Assembly (NCBI GenBank): GCA_001725155.1
Contig: MEFP01000007.1
Span: 62,001-126,000 of the forward strand
Reading direction: 5' to 3'
DNA: 64,000 bases
Source: Lysobacteraceae bacterium SCN 69-320
GTDB taxonomy: Bacteria > Pseudomonadota > Gammaproteobacteria > Xanthomonadales > Rhodanobacteraceae
Part shown: in pieces, positions 1 through 8,968 of the stretch
Position numbering within the stretch: position 1 is the stretch's first letter
Layout: every line of letters starts with the position of its first letter
Position numbers and translations under genes: made by a program
Notes under the pieces: model-generated
Told to the model about the DNA's origin: nothing
Seen by the model: the letters and a program-made list of their open reading frames with translations, nothing else
Database searches by the model: none

Positions 1-1
1 C

Positions 2-1318
2 CTGCTGCGGGTGCACCTGGTGTCGCAGTCGTCGAACAACCTGAATCTGACCATCGTCGTCGACGAAGCTGCCGCCGACGGCCTCGTGCCGACCCTGCAC
101 GCGGCGCTGGTCAAGAGCGAAGCGCTGCGCGCCGAGGACCCGGCCGTGTTCGGCCCGGCCTGGAGCGAGCTGTATGCGACTGCCGCGACCGGACGCGAGA
201 CGCCGTGGTGGCAGCGGCGCCGCGACGATCTGCTGGCGCTCGCGGCCCAGGCGACGCCGCGCTACGTCTACGACCTGGCCACCGTGCGCGAACGCGCGCG
301 CCGCCTGCGCGCGCTGGCCGCGCCGGATCGCTGGTTCTATGCGCTGAAGGCCAACAGCCGGCCCGAGCTGCTGCAGGCCATCGCCGAGGCGGGTTTCGGC
401 CTGGAATGCGTGTCGCCGGCCGAGCTGGAACTGGCTGCGACCCTGGTGCCGCCCGAACGCCTGCTGTTCACGCCGAACTTTGCGCCGCAGGCCGAGTACG
501 CGGCCGCGTTCGCCCGGGGCGCGCGGGTGACGCTCGACAACCTGCATCCGCTGCAGCACTGGGGCGAAACCTTCCGCGGCCGCGAGATCATCCTGCGCGT
601 CGATCTCGGCGCCGGTCGCGGGCATCACGACAAGGTACGCACCGGCGGCGCCGGTTCCAAGTTCGGCCTGAGCCTCGACCAGATCGAGGAATTCCGCCAG
701 CTCGCGCGGCGCCACGATGTGGCCGTGGTCGGCCTGCACGCGCACCTGGGCTCGGGCATCCTCGACGCGCAGCACTGGCGCGAGGTGTATGCCCAGCTCG
801 CCGCGCTCGCGCAGCGCTTCACGCGCATCGAGGCGATCAACATCGGCGGCGGCCTCGGCGTGCCCGCGCGCGCCGACGAGGCGCCGCTGGACCTGGCCGC
901 GCTCGACATCTGCCTGGCCGAGATCAAGCAGGCCTATCCGCAGTTCGAACTCTGGCTGGAGCCCGGCCGCTATCTCGTCGCCGAAGCCGGCGTGCTGCTC
1001 GCACGCGTGACCCAGACCAAGCGCAAGGGCGACTACTGCTACGTCGGCGTCGACACCGGCATGAACTCGCTGATCCGCCCGGCGCTGTATGAAGCCTGGC
1101 ACGAGATCGTCAATCTCACGAGTCTTGATGAAGCCGCGGACACGCTGTACCAGGTCGTCGGCCCGATCTGCGAGTCCGGCGACGTGCTCGGCTCCAACCG
1201 GCGCCTGCCCGAATGCCGCGAGGGCGACGTGATCCTGATCGCCCAGGCCGGTGCCTACGGCGCGACCATGGCCTCGCGCTACAACCTGCGCGAACCGGCC
1301 GCGGAGTGCGTGATCTGA
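2..1318 (+). CDS. lysA: Bifunctional aspartokinase/diaminopimelate decarboxylase, 3' part
   Basis: The reading frame is open from base 2, so the gene starts before the window; 438 residues are visible. The first ~55 residues look like the end of an aspartokinase ACT domain (SSNNLNLT). The rest is a fold-type III PLP decarboxylase: the PLP lysine is in FYALKANS (codon at 347), followed by GLHAHLGSG, a GGG phosphate-binding loop, EPGRYLVAEAG, and the CESGDVLG segment that supplies the active-site Cys. It would decarboxylate meso-diaminopimelate to lysine, and the fused kinase would start the same pathway. Kinase-decarboxylase fusions are known in Xanthomonas. The kinase part lies outside the window, so the fusion is inferred from the ACT remnant. 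Confidence 0.9.
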   Translation: MLRVHLVSQSSNNLNLTIVVDEAAADGLVPTLHAALVKSEALRAEDPAVFGPAWSELYATAATGRETPWWQRRRDDLLALAAQATPRYVYDLATVRERARRLRALAAPDRWFYALKANSRPELLQAIAEAGFGLECVSPAELELAATLVPPERLLFTPNFAPQAEYAAAFARGARVTLDNLHPLQHWGETFRGREIILRVDLGAGRGHHDKVRTGGAGSKFGLSLDQIEEFRQLARRHDVAVVGLHAHLGSGILDAQHWREVYAQLAALAQRFTRIEAINIGGGLGVPARADEAPLDLAALDICLAEIKQAYPQFELWLEPGRYLVAEAGVLLARVTQTKRKGDYCYVGVDTGMNSLIRPALYEAWHEIVNLTSLDEAADTLYQVVGPICESGDVLGSNRRLPECREGDVILIAQAGAYGATMASRYNLREPAAECVI

Positions 1319-1770
1319 TGCGCCCGCGAATCCTGCTGCATCTGGCCGCGCTGGTGCTGCCGCTCGCGGCCGCCGTCGGCACGATGGCCGCATTGACCGG
1401 GAGCGAGGTGTTTTCGCCCGAGCGCCTGGCCGATCTGCTGCGGATCGTCGCGCCGCCCGTCGTCGCTGCGCAGATCGCCGCCGCGCTCGGCGCGCGCTGG
1501 CTGCTGCGGCCGACGCCTTCGATCTGGCTGCGACCGCTCGCGATCGGCTTCGGCATGGCGCTGCTGACCCATATCCTGTTCGGTCCGCTGCTCGTGCTGT
1601 CGCTGAGGTTCGGCGGCGAACGTCTGGGCAACGATGTCGCGTACTCGTCGCTGGTGTTCTCGGTGGCCTCCGCCGCCCTCGTCGGCTGGCTCAGCGCACC
1701 GCTGACGATGGCGGTCAGCGTGCTCGCCGATCGCCTGCGGCGCCGGGAGCTCGACCGTGCGGCGGCCTGA
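1318..1770 (+). CDS. Hypothetical multi-pass membrane protein, paralogue 1
   Basis: A 150-residue protein whose ATG overlaps the lysA stop by one base (TGATG), so it is probably translationally coupled. Four hydrophobic segments are visible at about residues 4-25, 48-66, 78-103 and 115-137, ending in a basic RRRELDRAAA tail. It is clearly related to the next gene: both begin R-LLLHLAA-VLP, share a TH-LFGP-L-L segment and end RRREL-RAAA. I do not recognise the family. The starts at the overlap are preferred over an upstream in-frame start because the paralogue begins at the same point. Confidence 0.75.
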   Translation: MRPRILLHLAALVLPLAAAVGTMAALTGSEVFSPERLADLLRIVAPPVVAAQIAAALGARWLLRPTPSIWLRPLAIGFGMALLTHILFGPLLVLSLRFGGERLGNDVAYSSLVFSVASAALVGWLSAPLTMAVSVLADRLRRRELDRAAA

Positions 1771-1863
1771 TCCGCCGCCGCCGCGGAGGCATTCTGCCGG
1801 CACGCCCGCGCGACACAGCGGTCGTCGCGAACGGCGGCCGCGCGTCGCAGCGGAGAACCTGTC

Positions 1864-2301
1864 GTGAGCCGCGCGCGTCTGCTGCTGCATCTGGCGGCGT
1901 GCGTGCTGCCGGTTCTGGCCGTTGCCGGCATCCGGCTGGCCGATCCCAGTTTCGAACGGAACGTGTTCCAGCTGACGGTGGCGGCGACGGTGGCGGCGCA
2001 GGTCACGCTGGCATGCGGCGGCGCTTCCTGGCTGCTGCGCTGCGCATCCATCCCGTGGGGGGCGCCGCTCGCGGGGCTGGGCCTCGGGCTGGTGACGCAT
2101 GCGCTGTTCGGTCCGTTTCTGGCGCTGACGTTCTGGGTGGCCGGCGAATTCCTCGATGCCGACGACCTGTTCATCGGCGGGCCGGTGATGTCGCTGGTGG
2201 CTGCTTTTCTGGTCGGCTGGATCAGTCTGCCGGCAACGATGGCGACGGGCGCACTCGTCGGCCGGGTGCATCGCCGGGAGCTTGCGCGTGCCGCGGCCTG
2301 A
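1864..2301 (+). CDS. Hypothetical multi-pass membrane protein, paralogue 2
   Basis: A 145-residue protein starting with GTG, a tandem paralogue of the preceding gene from which it is separated by 93 bases. It has the same hydrophobic layout, the same LLLHLAA N-terminus, the THALFGPFLALTF core and the RRELARAAA C-terminus. The central loop is acidic (EFLDADDLF) where the first copy is less so. Function is unknown. The tandem arrangement points to a local duplication; no partner enzyme is fused or nearby to suggest a role. Confidence 0.7.
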   Translation: MSRARLLLHLAACVLPVLAVAGIRLADPSFERNVFQLTVAATVAAQVTLACGGASWLLRCASIPWGAPLAGLGLGLVTHALFGPFLALTFWVAGEFLDADDLFIGGPVMSLVAAFLVGWISLPATMATGALVGRVHRRELARAAA

Positions 2302-2498
2302 GCGGAGCAGCAACCCGCGGCATCCGGCAGCAGCCGGGCATGCCGCGGCTGTGCCGCGCCCGCCGCAAGTACAATGCGCGGCCGCGGCGCTGCCCGTCGC
2401 CGGGCTTTCCCTGCATTTCGTCCATTTGCCGATCGAGCCGTACCGCGAAGCCGGCATTGGTCGTCACGGTCCGCTTTCGCTTTGCCAGGAGCTTCGTC

Positions 2499-3836
2499 GT
2501 GTCTCTGCCTGATCCGCGCCACGCCGCGACTTTCCGTTTCGTCCGCGCCGCCTATGCCGACGGCGAGGCGCAGCTGGTCTACGCCTTCGACGACGGTCCG
2601 GAACTGGTGGAGCGCATCGGCTTTCCCGACGCGCCGGCACTTCCGGCCGGACACGAGGCCGCGTTCGCCGCGGCGCTGAAGCTGCTGCACCTGATCGCCG
2701 GCATCAGCTACTACAAGGCCGGCGTGCCCCGCCATATCGTCGTCGACGGCGGCGCGCCCGACGCGGAAACGGCGCAACTGCTCGACACGCTGTACCTGCA
2801 CGGCCTCGGCGAGTTCGCCTACCAGAACGGCCTGGACCTGCGCGAGCACATCCGCTTTCCGCGCGCCGGCAGCCATACGCCGGCCGCAGCGCTCGGCCTG
2901 CCGGCGCGCAGCCTGCTGCCGATCGGCGGCGGCAAGGATTCGCTGGTCTCCGCCGAACTGCTCAAGCAGCACGGCGAGAGCGCGACGGCGGTCTGGATCG
3001 GCAATTCGCCGCTGATCGCCGCCTGCGTGGTCACGACCGGACTGCCGGGCCTGAACCTGCGCCGCCAGCTCGCGCCGGAACTGTTCGAGTACAACAAGGC
3101 CGGCGCCTGGAACGGGCACATCCCGGTCACGGCGATCAATTCGGCCATCCTCGTCGTCGCGGCGCTGCTCTACGGCTACGACACGATCGCGTTCTCCAAC
3201 GAGCGCTCGGCCTCGAGCGCGACCCTGGAATACGCCGGCCAGGCGGTCAATCACCAATGGAGCAAGGGCTGGGAGTTCGAGCGCGATCTCGCCGCCTGGC
3301 TGCGCAGCCACGTTGCCGCAGACCTGAACTACTGCTCGCTGCTGCGGCCGCTGTCGGAACTGGCCGTCACGCGCCTGTTCGCGCGCGAATCGCGCTACGA
3401 CGCGGTGTTTTCCAGCTGCAACCGCAATTTCCGCATCCTCGGGCCGCGGCCGGCCGACCGCTGGTGTGGACAATGCCCAAAATGCCATTTCGTATTTCTC
3501 GCGCTCGCGCCGTTCGTGCCCAAGCCGCGTCTGCTGGCCATTTTCGGCCGCAATCTGCTCGACGACGAGAGCCAGCAGCAGGGTTTCGACGCGCTGCTCG
3601 AGTTCCGCGAGCACAAGCCGTTCGAATGCGTCGGCGAAGGACGCGAGTCGCGTGCGGCGCTGTATGCGCTGAGCCAGCGGCCCGAATGGCGCGAGGACGC
3701 GCTGGTCGCGCGCTTCCGCGACGTGGTGCTGCCGCAGCTCGACGCGGCCGAACTCGCGCTGGAGCCGCTGCTGCGGCCCGAAGGCCCGCACGGCCTGCCG
3801 TCGCGGCTGGCCGGAGTGCTCGATGCGTTTCGCTGA
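2499..3836 (+). CDS. murL: UDP-MurNAc-L-Ala-L-Glu epimerase MurL
   Basis: A 445-residue protein that inverts the terminal L-Glu of UDP-MurNAc-L-Ala-L-Glu to D-Glu using ATP, a step known from Xanthomonas oryzae. It acts in the cytoplasm in peptidoglycan precursor synthesis. The sequence contains a PP-loop-like LLPIGGGKDSL motif, the NERSASS segment, and a paired-Cys motif WCGQCPKCHF near residue 330. The start is GTG at 2499, chosen because an AGGAG Shine-Dalgarno lies 7 bases upstream; the frame is open much further 5' but that part is not protein-like. The next gene, a MurD-type ligase, overlaps by 14 bases, which is the strongest support for the assignment. Confidence 0.88.
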   Translation: MSLPDPRHAATFRFVRAAYADGEAQLVYAFDDGPELVERIGFPDAPALPAGHEAAFAAALKLLHLIAGISYYKAGVPRHIVVDGGAPDAETAQLLDTLYLHGLGEFAYQNGLDLREHIRFPRAGSHTPAAALGLPARSLLPIGGGKDSLVSAELLKQHGESATAVWIGNSPLIAACVVTTGLPGLNLRRQLAPELFEYNKAGAWNGHIPVTAINSAILVVAALLYGYDTIAFSNERSASSATLEYAGQAVNHQWSKGWEFERDLAAWLRSHVAADLNYCSLLRPLSELAVTRLFARESRYDAVFSSCNRNFRILGPRPADRWCGQCPKCHFVFLALAPFVPKPRLLAIFGRNLLDDESQQQGFDALLEFREHKPFECVGEGRESRAALYALSQRPEWREDALVARFRDVVLPQLDAAELALEPLLRPEGPHGLPSRLAGVLDAFR

Positions 3837-5190
3837 TCTCGCCGGCAAGCGGGTCGCGGTCTGGGGTTATGGCCGCGAAGGCCGCGCGACCCTGGCGGCG
3901 CTGCGCCGGCGCCTGCCGGGCCAGCGCATCAGCCTGATCTGCAGCGAGGCCGAAGCCGAACAGGCGCGCCCGTTCCACGGCGACAGCCTCGACTACGTCA
4001 CGATCGAGCCGTATGCGGGCCTGCTCTGGGGCTTCGACGTCGTGGTCAAGTCGCCCGGCATCAGCGCCTATCTGCCGGCCATCCTCGAAGCCCGGGCGGC
4101 CGGCGTGCAATTCACCTCGGCCACGGCGCTGTGGTTCGGCGAGAACCCGCTGGCGCGCGTCATCGGCGTGACCGGCACCAAGGGCAAGAGCACCAGCAGT
4201 GCATTGATCGCGCACCTGCTGCGCAGTCTCGGTCTGCGCGTCGCGCTGGCCGGCAACATCGGCCTGCCGCTGCTGGAGCTGCTGGACGCGCCCGACACGG
4301 TCGACTGCTGGGTCGTGGAGCTGTCGAGCTTCCAGACCGGCGAGGTCGGCCGCGTCGACGTGGGCCTGATCAACAACGTCTACGAGGAGCACCTGGACTG
4401 GCACGGCTCGCGCGAGCGCTATGTCGCCGACAAGCTGCAGCTGGCCGACCGCGCGGAGATCCTCGTCGTCAACGGCCAGCAGCAGGAACTGCTCGCGGCA
4501 ACCGACGCGCATGCCCAGCGTCGCGTGTTCGGCACGAGCGCCGGCTGGCACCTGGCCGAAGGCCATGTCTGGCGTGGCGGCGAATGCCTGTTCGCGCTGC
4601 GCGAACTGCCGCTGGCCGGCGAACACAACGGTCTGAATCTCTGCGCCGCGCTCAGCGTGATCGAGTCCCTGGGGCTGGATGCGCGCGCCGCACTGCCGGC
4701 GGCGCGCGATTTCCGGTCGCTGCCGCATCGCCTGCAGACGCTCGGCGAGCAGGCCGGTCTGAGCTGGATCAACGACAGCATCTCGACCACGCCGCAGGCG
4801 ACCATCGAAGCGCTGCGCAGTCTCGACGGCCGCGCGGTCAGCGTGCTCGTCGGCGGCTTCGACCGCGGACTGGACTGGAGCGACTTCGTACGCCATGTGC
4901 AGCGCAAACCTCCGCACGCGGTGATCTGCCTCGGCAACAGCGGCACGCGCATCGCGCGCCAGCTGACCGCAGCCGGCCCGGCCTATCGCCTGGGGCACTG
5001 CGTCGCACTGGCCGAAGCCGTTGCGCTCGCGCGCGAATGGACCCCGTCCGGCGGCGTCGTACTGCTGTCGCCCGGCGCGCCGAGCTTCGACCAGTTCCGC
5101 GACTACGCCGACCGCGGCCGCGCGTTCACGCAACTGGCGGGCTTCGATCCGCAGTCGATCTCGGCGCTGGAAGGCCTCGGCATCGCCTGA
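3823..5190 (+). CDS. murD2: UDP-MurNAc-L-alanine--L-glutamate ligase MurD2
   Basis: A 455-residue Mur ligase. The central ATP-binding loop is GVTGTKGKSTSS, followed by ELSSFQ, NNVYEEHLDWHGS and the C-terminal HRLQ and NDSISTTPQ segments of MurD-type enzymes. It starts inside the end of murL, so the pair should be translated together. With MurL next door, the expected reaction is addition of L-Glu (not D-Glu) to UDP-MurNAc-L-Ala, after which MurL epimerises the product. Ordinary MurD would add D-Glu made by glutamate racemase; the specificity here is inferred from context and not readable from motifs alone. Confidence 0.88.
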   Translation: MRFADLAGKRVAVWGYGREGRATLAALRRRLPGQRISLICSEAEAEQARPFHGDSLDYVTIEPYAGLLWGFDVVVKSPGISAYLPAILEARAAGVQFTSATALWFGENPLARVIGVTGTKGKSTSSALIAHLLRSLGLRVALAGNIGLPLLELLDAPDTVDCWVVELSSFQTGEVGRVDVGLINNVYEEHLDWHGSRERYVADKLQLADRAEILVVNGQQQELLAATDAHAQRRVFGTSAGWHLAEGHVWRGGECLFALRELPLAGEHNGLNLCAALSVIESLGLDARAALPAARDFRSLPHRLQTLGEQAGLSWINDSISTTPQATIEALRSLDGRAVSVLVGGFDRGLDWSDFVRHVQRKPPHAVICLGNSGTRIARQLTAAGPAYRLGHCVALAEAVALAREWTPSGGVVLLSPGAPSFDQFRDYADRGRAFTQLAGFDPQSISALEGLGIA

Positions 5191-5486
5191 GCGCCCGCGT
5201 TGTGCGCGGATTTCGCGGGCAGTGCAAACGGCGGGGCATTTCCATGCGCCAGTCCGGGCGTCGCTGTGACTGCGGTCGCGAACGGGCCGAAGCGCGAATG
5301 AAGCGCGGCGTCTCCGCCGCGGCCGGCCGGAGCGATCTGCTGTCGGGACAGGACATCAATTTCCGCGTGCAGCCGCGCGTCGAAAGCGGGGCGGTCGCGG
5401 GGAAGTCCTGTGCCTGAAACCTGGGGACGAAGCCGGACCGGCGCTGCCGCAGCTTGCGGCGTGCCGAATGGTCCGCAGCGCGCGGC
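5191..5486. other. Intergenic region without a gene
   Basis: Convergent gap of 296 bases between murD2 and the FmdB-like gene. Reading frames crossing it have no protein-like composition. I see no clear terminator with a T-run, tRNA or repeat. Confidence 0.5.
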
Positions 5487-5768
5487 TCAATCGCCGCTGA
5501 TGTAATCGGGTCCCTTGCCGGCGGTCTTCTCGTAGACCCCGCCGCCGGCGCGGCGGTACTGGGTGAAGCCGTGCTTGGCCGCGTGGCCTTCGCTGGTCAG
5601 ATGACTGTTGCCGACGATGGTGTGCGGCGCGGAAATCTTGCGTCGTACGGCGGCGCCGCAGTCGGGGCAGGCCTGCAGCTCCGCGTCGCCGAGCTTCTGC
5701 AGCAGGTCGAAACCCGGAGCGCAGCGGGCGCAGCCGTGTTCCTGCGCAATGTATTCGTAGATCGGCAT
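5487..5768 (-). CDS. FmdB-family zinc-ribbon protein
   Basis: A 93-residue protein beginning MPIYEYIAQ, the usual N-terminus of the FmdB/CxxC_CxxC putative regulatory family. Two CxxC pairs (CARC near residue 13 and CPDC near residue 34) form the zinc ribbon, followed by RRKISAPHT. The tail is Gly- and Lys-rich and ends DYISGD. Family members are small and their role is poorly defined; regulation of amidase/formamidase genes was suggested for the founding member. It is read in the same direction as the RNase T gene, 76 bases downstream of where that one begins to end. Confidence 0.8.
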   Translation of the reverse strand: MPIYEYIAQEHGCARCAPGFDLLQKLGDAELQACPDCGAAVRRKISAPHTIVGNSHLTSEGHAAKHGFTQYRRAGGGVYEKTAGKGPDYISGD

Positions 5769-5844
5769 GGGTCGGGTTCACGGAGGTCGAGCCGGCAGGA
5801 TGAGGGCGCGACGCGCCGCGTTCAAGCCGCGGCGCCGGTGTTCC

Positions 5845-6504
5845 TCATGCCGCCACGCCGGTGCTGGCGCCGGTCTCGCGGCGGTACAGGTCGTCCATGG
5901 CCTTCCAGCGGTTGACGATGCTGCAGAACAGGCGTGCGGTCTGTTCGGTATCGTAGACGGCTGAATGCGCCTCGCTGCTGTTCCATTCGAAGCCCGCGGC
6001 GCTGACGGCCTTGGACAGCACGGTCTGGCCGTAGGCCAGGCCGGCCAGCGTGGCCGTATCGAAGCAGCTGAACAGGTGGAACGGGCTACGCTTGTGTCCG
6101 GTACGCCGGATCGCCGCGTTGAGGAAGCCCAGATCGAACGAGGCGTTGTGGCCGACGAGGATAGCGCGCTGGCAGTCCGCTTCGCGCATGGCCTTGCGCA
6201 CCGGCCGGAAGATGTGATCCAGCGCCTCTTTCTCGTCGAGCGCGGCGCGGAACGGATGGGTCGGATCAATGCCGGTGATTTCCAGCGCGCGCGGGTCGAT
6301 GTTCGCCCCCGGAAACGGCACGACGTGGGTCGACACGGCCGGTTCCGGGTGCACCCAGCCTTCGGCGTCCATGCGGATCACGACGGCGGCGATCTCCAGC
6401 AGCGCATCGCGCTCGGAGTCGAAGCCGCCGGTTTCCACATCGACGACGACCGGCAGAAAACCACGGAAACGCTGGGCGTAATTGACGGGGGCTGATTCGG
6501 ACAT
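5845..6504 (-). CDS. rnt: Ribonuclease T
   Basis: A 219-residue DEDDh 3'-5' exonuclease that trims the 3' ends of tRNA and other stable RNAs. ExoI is DVETGGFD with D22 and E24; ExoII is [11 protein letters not shown] with D124; ExoIII is [10 protein letters not shown] with H180 and D185, so all catalytic residues are present. Length matches the family (about 215). ATG at 6504 is preferred over an open extension upstream because it gives the normal family N-terminus ([19 protein letters not shown]). Confidence 0.95.
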   Translation of the reverse strand: MSESAPVNYAQRFRGFLPVVVDVETGGFDSERDALLEIAAVVIRMDAEGWVHPEPAVSTHVVPFPGANIDPRALEITGIDPTHPFRAALDEKEALDHIFRPVRKAMREADCQRAILVGHNASFDLGFLNAAIRRTGHKRSPFHLFSCFDTATLAGLAYGQTVLSKAVSAAGFEWNSSEAHSAVYDTEQTARLFCSIVNRWKAMDDLYRRETGASTGVAA

Positions 6505-6560
6505 GCAGGCAGGATACCGGATGCCGTCGGCGCCGCCCATGGCCGTAGCTGACCGGGCGT

Positions 6561-7226
6561 TCAGCCGCGGTGCCGGCGCAGGCCGGCGATGGCGGCGAGC
6601 ACCGCAGCCAGCACGAGCAGGCCCAGGCCCAGGTGCGGGATCAGCATCAGGAACGGCAGGCCGAGCACGGCGGCGGCCAGGGCCGCGGCGAGCAGGTCGG
6701 CTTGCGGCCGCAGCGCCGGCGCGCCGCTGGCGCGGGCGAGCAGATGATCGAGACTGAGCTTGCCGGCGCCGCCGAAGATCAGCGGCAGCAGCATCACGAC
6801 GAACAGCAGCGGCAGCTTGAAGTTGCCGTGGCCGCCGTCGCGGATCGCGTAGCCGGCGAGCAGGTCGCTCCACATGGACCACATGTCGGGCCAGTGCACC
6901 GCCGCCGTCGCAACGAAGGTCAGGAACATCAGCGAGAAAGCGAAGAAGCGCGTGCCCAGTCCCAGCCAGAGCATCACTGCGCCGGCGAGTTCGAAGCCGG
7001 TCGCGATCTGCCAGGACAGGTCGACCGGCACGGCGCTGAACGGCCAGGGGAATTTCTGCTGGATGTCGGCGAACCAGTTTTCTCCGTGGAACTTCTCCAG
7101 GCCGGATTCCCAGAACTCCCAGCCCATGACCAGGCGCAGCACGGCCGGCGGAACGACTTCGGCGGCGGCCTGCAGGCGCGAGACCAGCGCATTCCGCAAC
7201 GCGAGGAGGTGTGCAATCGTGGACAT
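6561..7226 (-). CDS. hvfX: DoxX-family membrane protein HvfX
   Basis: A 221-residue integral membrane protein with about five hydrophobic helices and the DoxX-like [17 protein letters not shown] start, in which the helix bears aromatic and Glu residues. It is the last gene of an hvfA-hvfB-hvfC-hvfX series read on the minus strand, the same content and order as described for oxazolone/thioamide peptide (HvfA, bufferin) loci. DoxX proteins in such loci are thought to act at the membrane in electron transfer or export; that role is inference. A 112-base gap separates it from hvfC. Confidence 0.85.
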   Translation of the reverse strand: MSTIAHLLALRNALVSRLQAAAEVVPPAVLRLVMGWEFWESGLEKFHGENWFADIQQKFPWPFSAVPVDLSWQIATGFELAGAVMLWLGLGTRFFAFSLMFLTFVATAAVHWPDMWSMWSDLLAGYAIRDGGHGNFKLPLLFVVMLLPLIFGGAGKLSLDHLLARASGAPALRPQADLLAAALAAAVLGLPFLMLIPHLGLGLLVLAAVLAAIAGLRRHRG

Positions 7227-7338
7227 TTCGGCGGCCGTTGGAGTGATGCGCAGAAGACCGGCAGTGGCTGCATTCGCTTTCGCGCACCGGCTTCGTGAGC
7301 GAGACCGCGCCGTTGCGGTCCGCTGCGCTCACTGCAAC

Positions 7339-8121
7339 CTACACGTGCGTGCCGAGCAGCGCGTCGCGCGACTGCAGGTTGCGCAGGATTGCCTCGCCGG
7401 CGGACTGCAGCGCCGCGGCGTTGGCGGGGGCGACCTCGGCGAGCAGGGCGGCGACGGCGTCGGCGCCGCTGGCGGTCGTGTTCGCCCGCAGGCGCTCCAT
7501 CAGTGCGGCGGTCAGCGCATTGATCTCAAGAAAGCTCACGTTGTCGCGGCGGTCGCGGATCAGCAGCAGCAAGGTCGGTTCGGGCGGCGCTGCGGCCGGG
7601 CGGAAGTCGGCACTGATGCGATGCACCGGAAAGCGATAGCCGAGCACCCAGGCCAGCGGCGAAAGCACCGGCACGCCGGCTATCACGTCGCCGGTGGCGT
7701 CGTGCGCGATCGCGGCGATGTCCTGTTCGTCCAGCGACAGCGCGAGCTCGGCCCATTCGTAATGCGCGAGTTCGAGCAGGAACGGCGCGTCGTCGCAGCC
7801 TTCGTCGCGGCGCTGTTCCAGCCAGCGCAGGAATTCGCGGCCTATCTCCGGAAACAGCGGCGTCTGCGCGCGGTGGTCGTGCAGGAACGCGGCGATCAGC
7901 GCGTTCCAGTCGTCGTCGGCATACAGGCTGCGGATGACCGGGAAATTGCTCGCGAGCAGGCCTTCGACGTTGTTGAAGAACAGTTCGCGATAGACCTGTA
8001 TGCGCCGCGGCGCGACGCCGGGCGGCAGCTCGCCGCGCGCGGGATCGCGTATGCAGGCGGCGAAGTCGCGCTGCAGCGCGTGCAGCTCAGCCGTGTGCGG
8101 CATGGCGCTCGGCCGGGGCAT
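7339..8121 (-). CDS. hvfC: HvfC, DUF2063 partner protein of MNIO enzyme
   Basis: A 260-residue protein of the DUF2063 (HvfC N-terminal) family, seen in [14 protein letters not shown], the [17 protein letters not shown] segment and [13 protein letters not shown]. In characterised systems this partner binds the precursor leader and delivers it to the MNIO enzyme, which then modifies cysteines. The ATG at 8121 overlaps the end of hvfB by 35 bases; a second ATG at 8103 would overlap by 17 and is equally possible. The overlap indicates translational coupling with hvfB. Confidence 0.88.
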   Translation of the reverse strand: MPRPSAMPHTAELHALQRDFAACIRDPARGELPPGVAPRRIQVYRELFFNNVEGLLASNFPVIRSLYADDDWNALIAAFLHDHRAQTPLFPEIGREFLRWLEQRRDEGCDDAPFLLELAHYEWAELALSLDEQDIAAIAHDATGDVIAGVPVLSPLAWVLGYRFPVHRISADFRPAAAPPEPTLLLLIRDRRDNVSFLEINALTAALMERLRANTTASGADAVAALLAEVAPANAAALQSAGEAILRNLQSRDALLGTHV

Positions 8122-8959
8122 GGCGCTGCTGCAGCGCGCGGATCTGGTCGAGCTCGGCGAAGAGCTCGCTCAACGGGGGGAAATTGAAATCGCGTTCGAG
8201 CAGGGTCGGGCGTGCGCCGAAGCGCGCATAGGCGCGTTCGAGCAGGGCCCATACCGGATCGATCACGGCAGCGCCGTGTGTGTCGATCTTGAGGCCGGGC
8301 TCTTCGTCGTAGTGGCCGGCGACGTGGTAGTAGGCGATGCGTTCGCCCGGCATCGCGTCGAGGAAAGCGTTCGCGTCGTAGCCGTGATTGACGCTGTTGA
8401 CGTGGATGTTGTTCACGTCCAGCAGCAGGTCGCAGTCGGCCGCGACGAGCACCTCGCGCACGAAATCCGCTTCGTCCATCTCGCGGCCCGGTGCGGCGTA
8501 GTAGGAGACGTTTTCGATCGCGATGCGCCGGCCGAGCAGATCCTGCGTGCGGCGGATGCGCGCGGCCGCCCAGTCGACCGCGGCGCGGGAGAACGGGATC
8601 GGCATCAGGTCGTAGAGATGGCCGTCGTCGGAACAGTAGGACAGGTGTTCGCTGTACAGCGCGATGCCGTGCGTGTCGAGCAGGCGGCGGATCTTCACGA
8701 TCAGGGTTTCGTCCAGTGGCGCCGGACCGCCGAGGCTCAGGCTCAGGCCGTGGCAGACGAACGGATGACGCTCGGTATAGCTGCGCAGCTGGCGGCCCAG
8801 CGAGCCGCCGACGTTGATCCAGTTTTCCGGCGCGATCTCGAAGAAGTCGATGGCCGCCGGTGTGTTGCCGGCGGCCGGAAAACCGTGTTCGGCGAGCGGG
8901 CCCAGCAGGGCCCGCCGCAGGCCGAGGCCCGCACCGCAGGGAAGTTGGCGCGGGCTCAT
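8087..8959 (-). CDS. hvfB: HvfB, DUF692 multinuclear iron-dependent oxidase
   Basis: A 290-residue TIM-barrel MNIO (MbnB-like) enzyme. Family metal-binding segments are visible in order: [60 protein letters not shown] and [14 protein letters not shown] enzymes use a mixed-valent iron centre and O2 to convert Cys in precursor peptides to oxazolone/thioamide, thiooxazole or related groups. The ATG lies 9 bases after the hvfA stop behind an AAGGTGA ribosome site, so enzyme and substrate are one transcript. Confidence 0.93.
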   Translation of the reverse strand: MSPRQLPCGAGLGLRRALLGPLAEHGFPAAGNTPAAIDFFEIAPENWINVGGSLGRQLRSYTERHPFVCHGLSLSLGGPAPLDETLIVKIRRLLDTHGIALYSEHLSYCSDDGHLYDLMPIPFSRAAVDWAAARIRRTQDLLGRRIAIENVSYYAAPGREMDEADFVREVLVAADCDLLLDVNNIHVNSVNHGYDANAFLDAMPGERIAYYHVAGHYDEEPGLKIDTHGAAVIDPVWALLERAYARFGARPTLLERDFNFPPLSELFAELDQIRALQQRHAPAERHAAHG

Positions 8960-8968
8960 GCCGTCACC

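Noticed and set aside
1116-3848. 910-codon minus-strand frame
   Set aside because: Shadow across lysA, two membrane genes and murL; no protein-like pattern.
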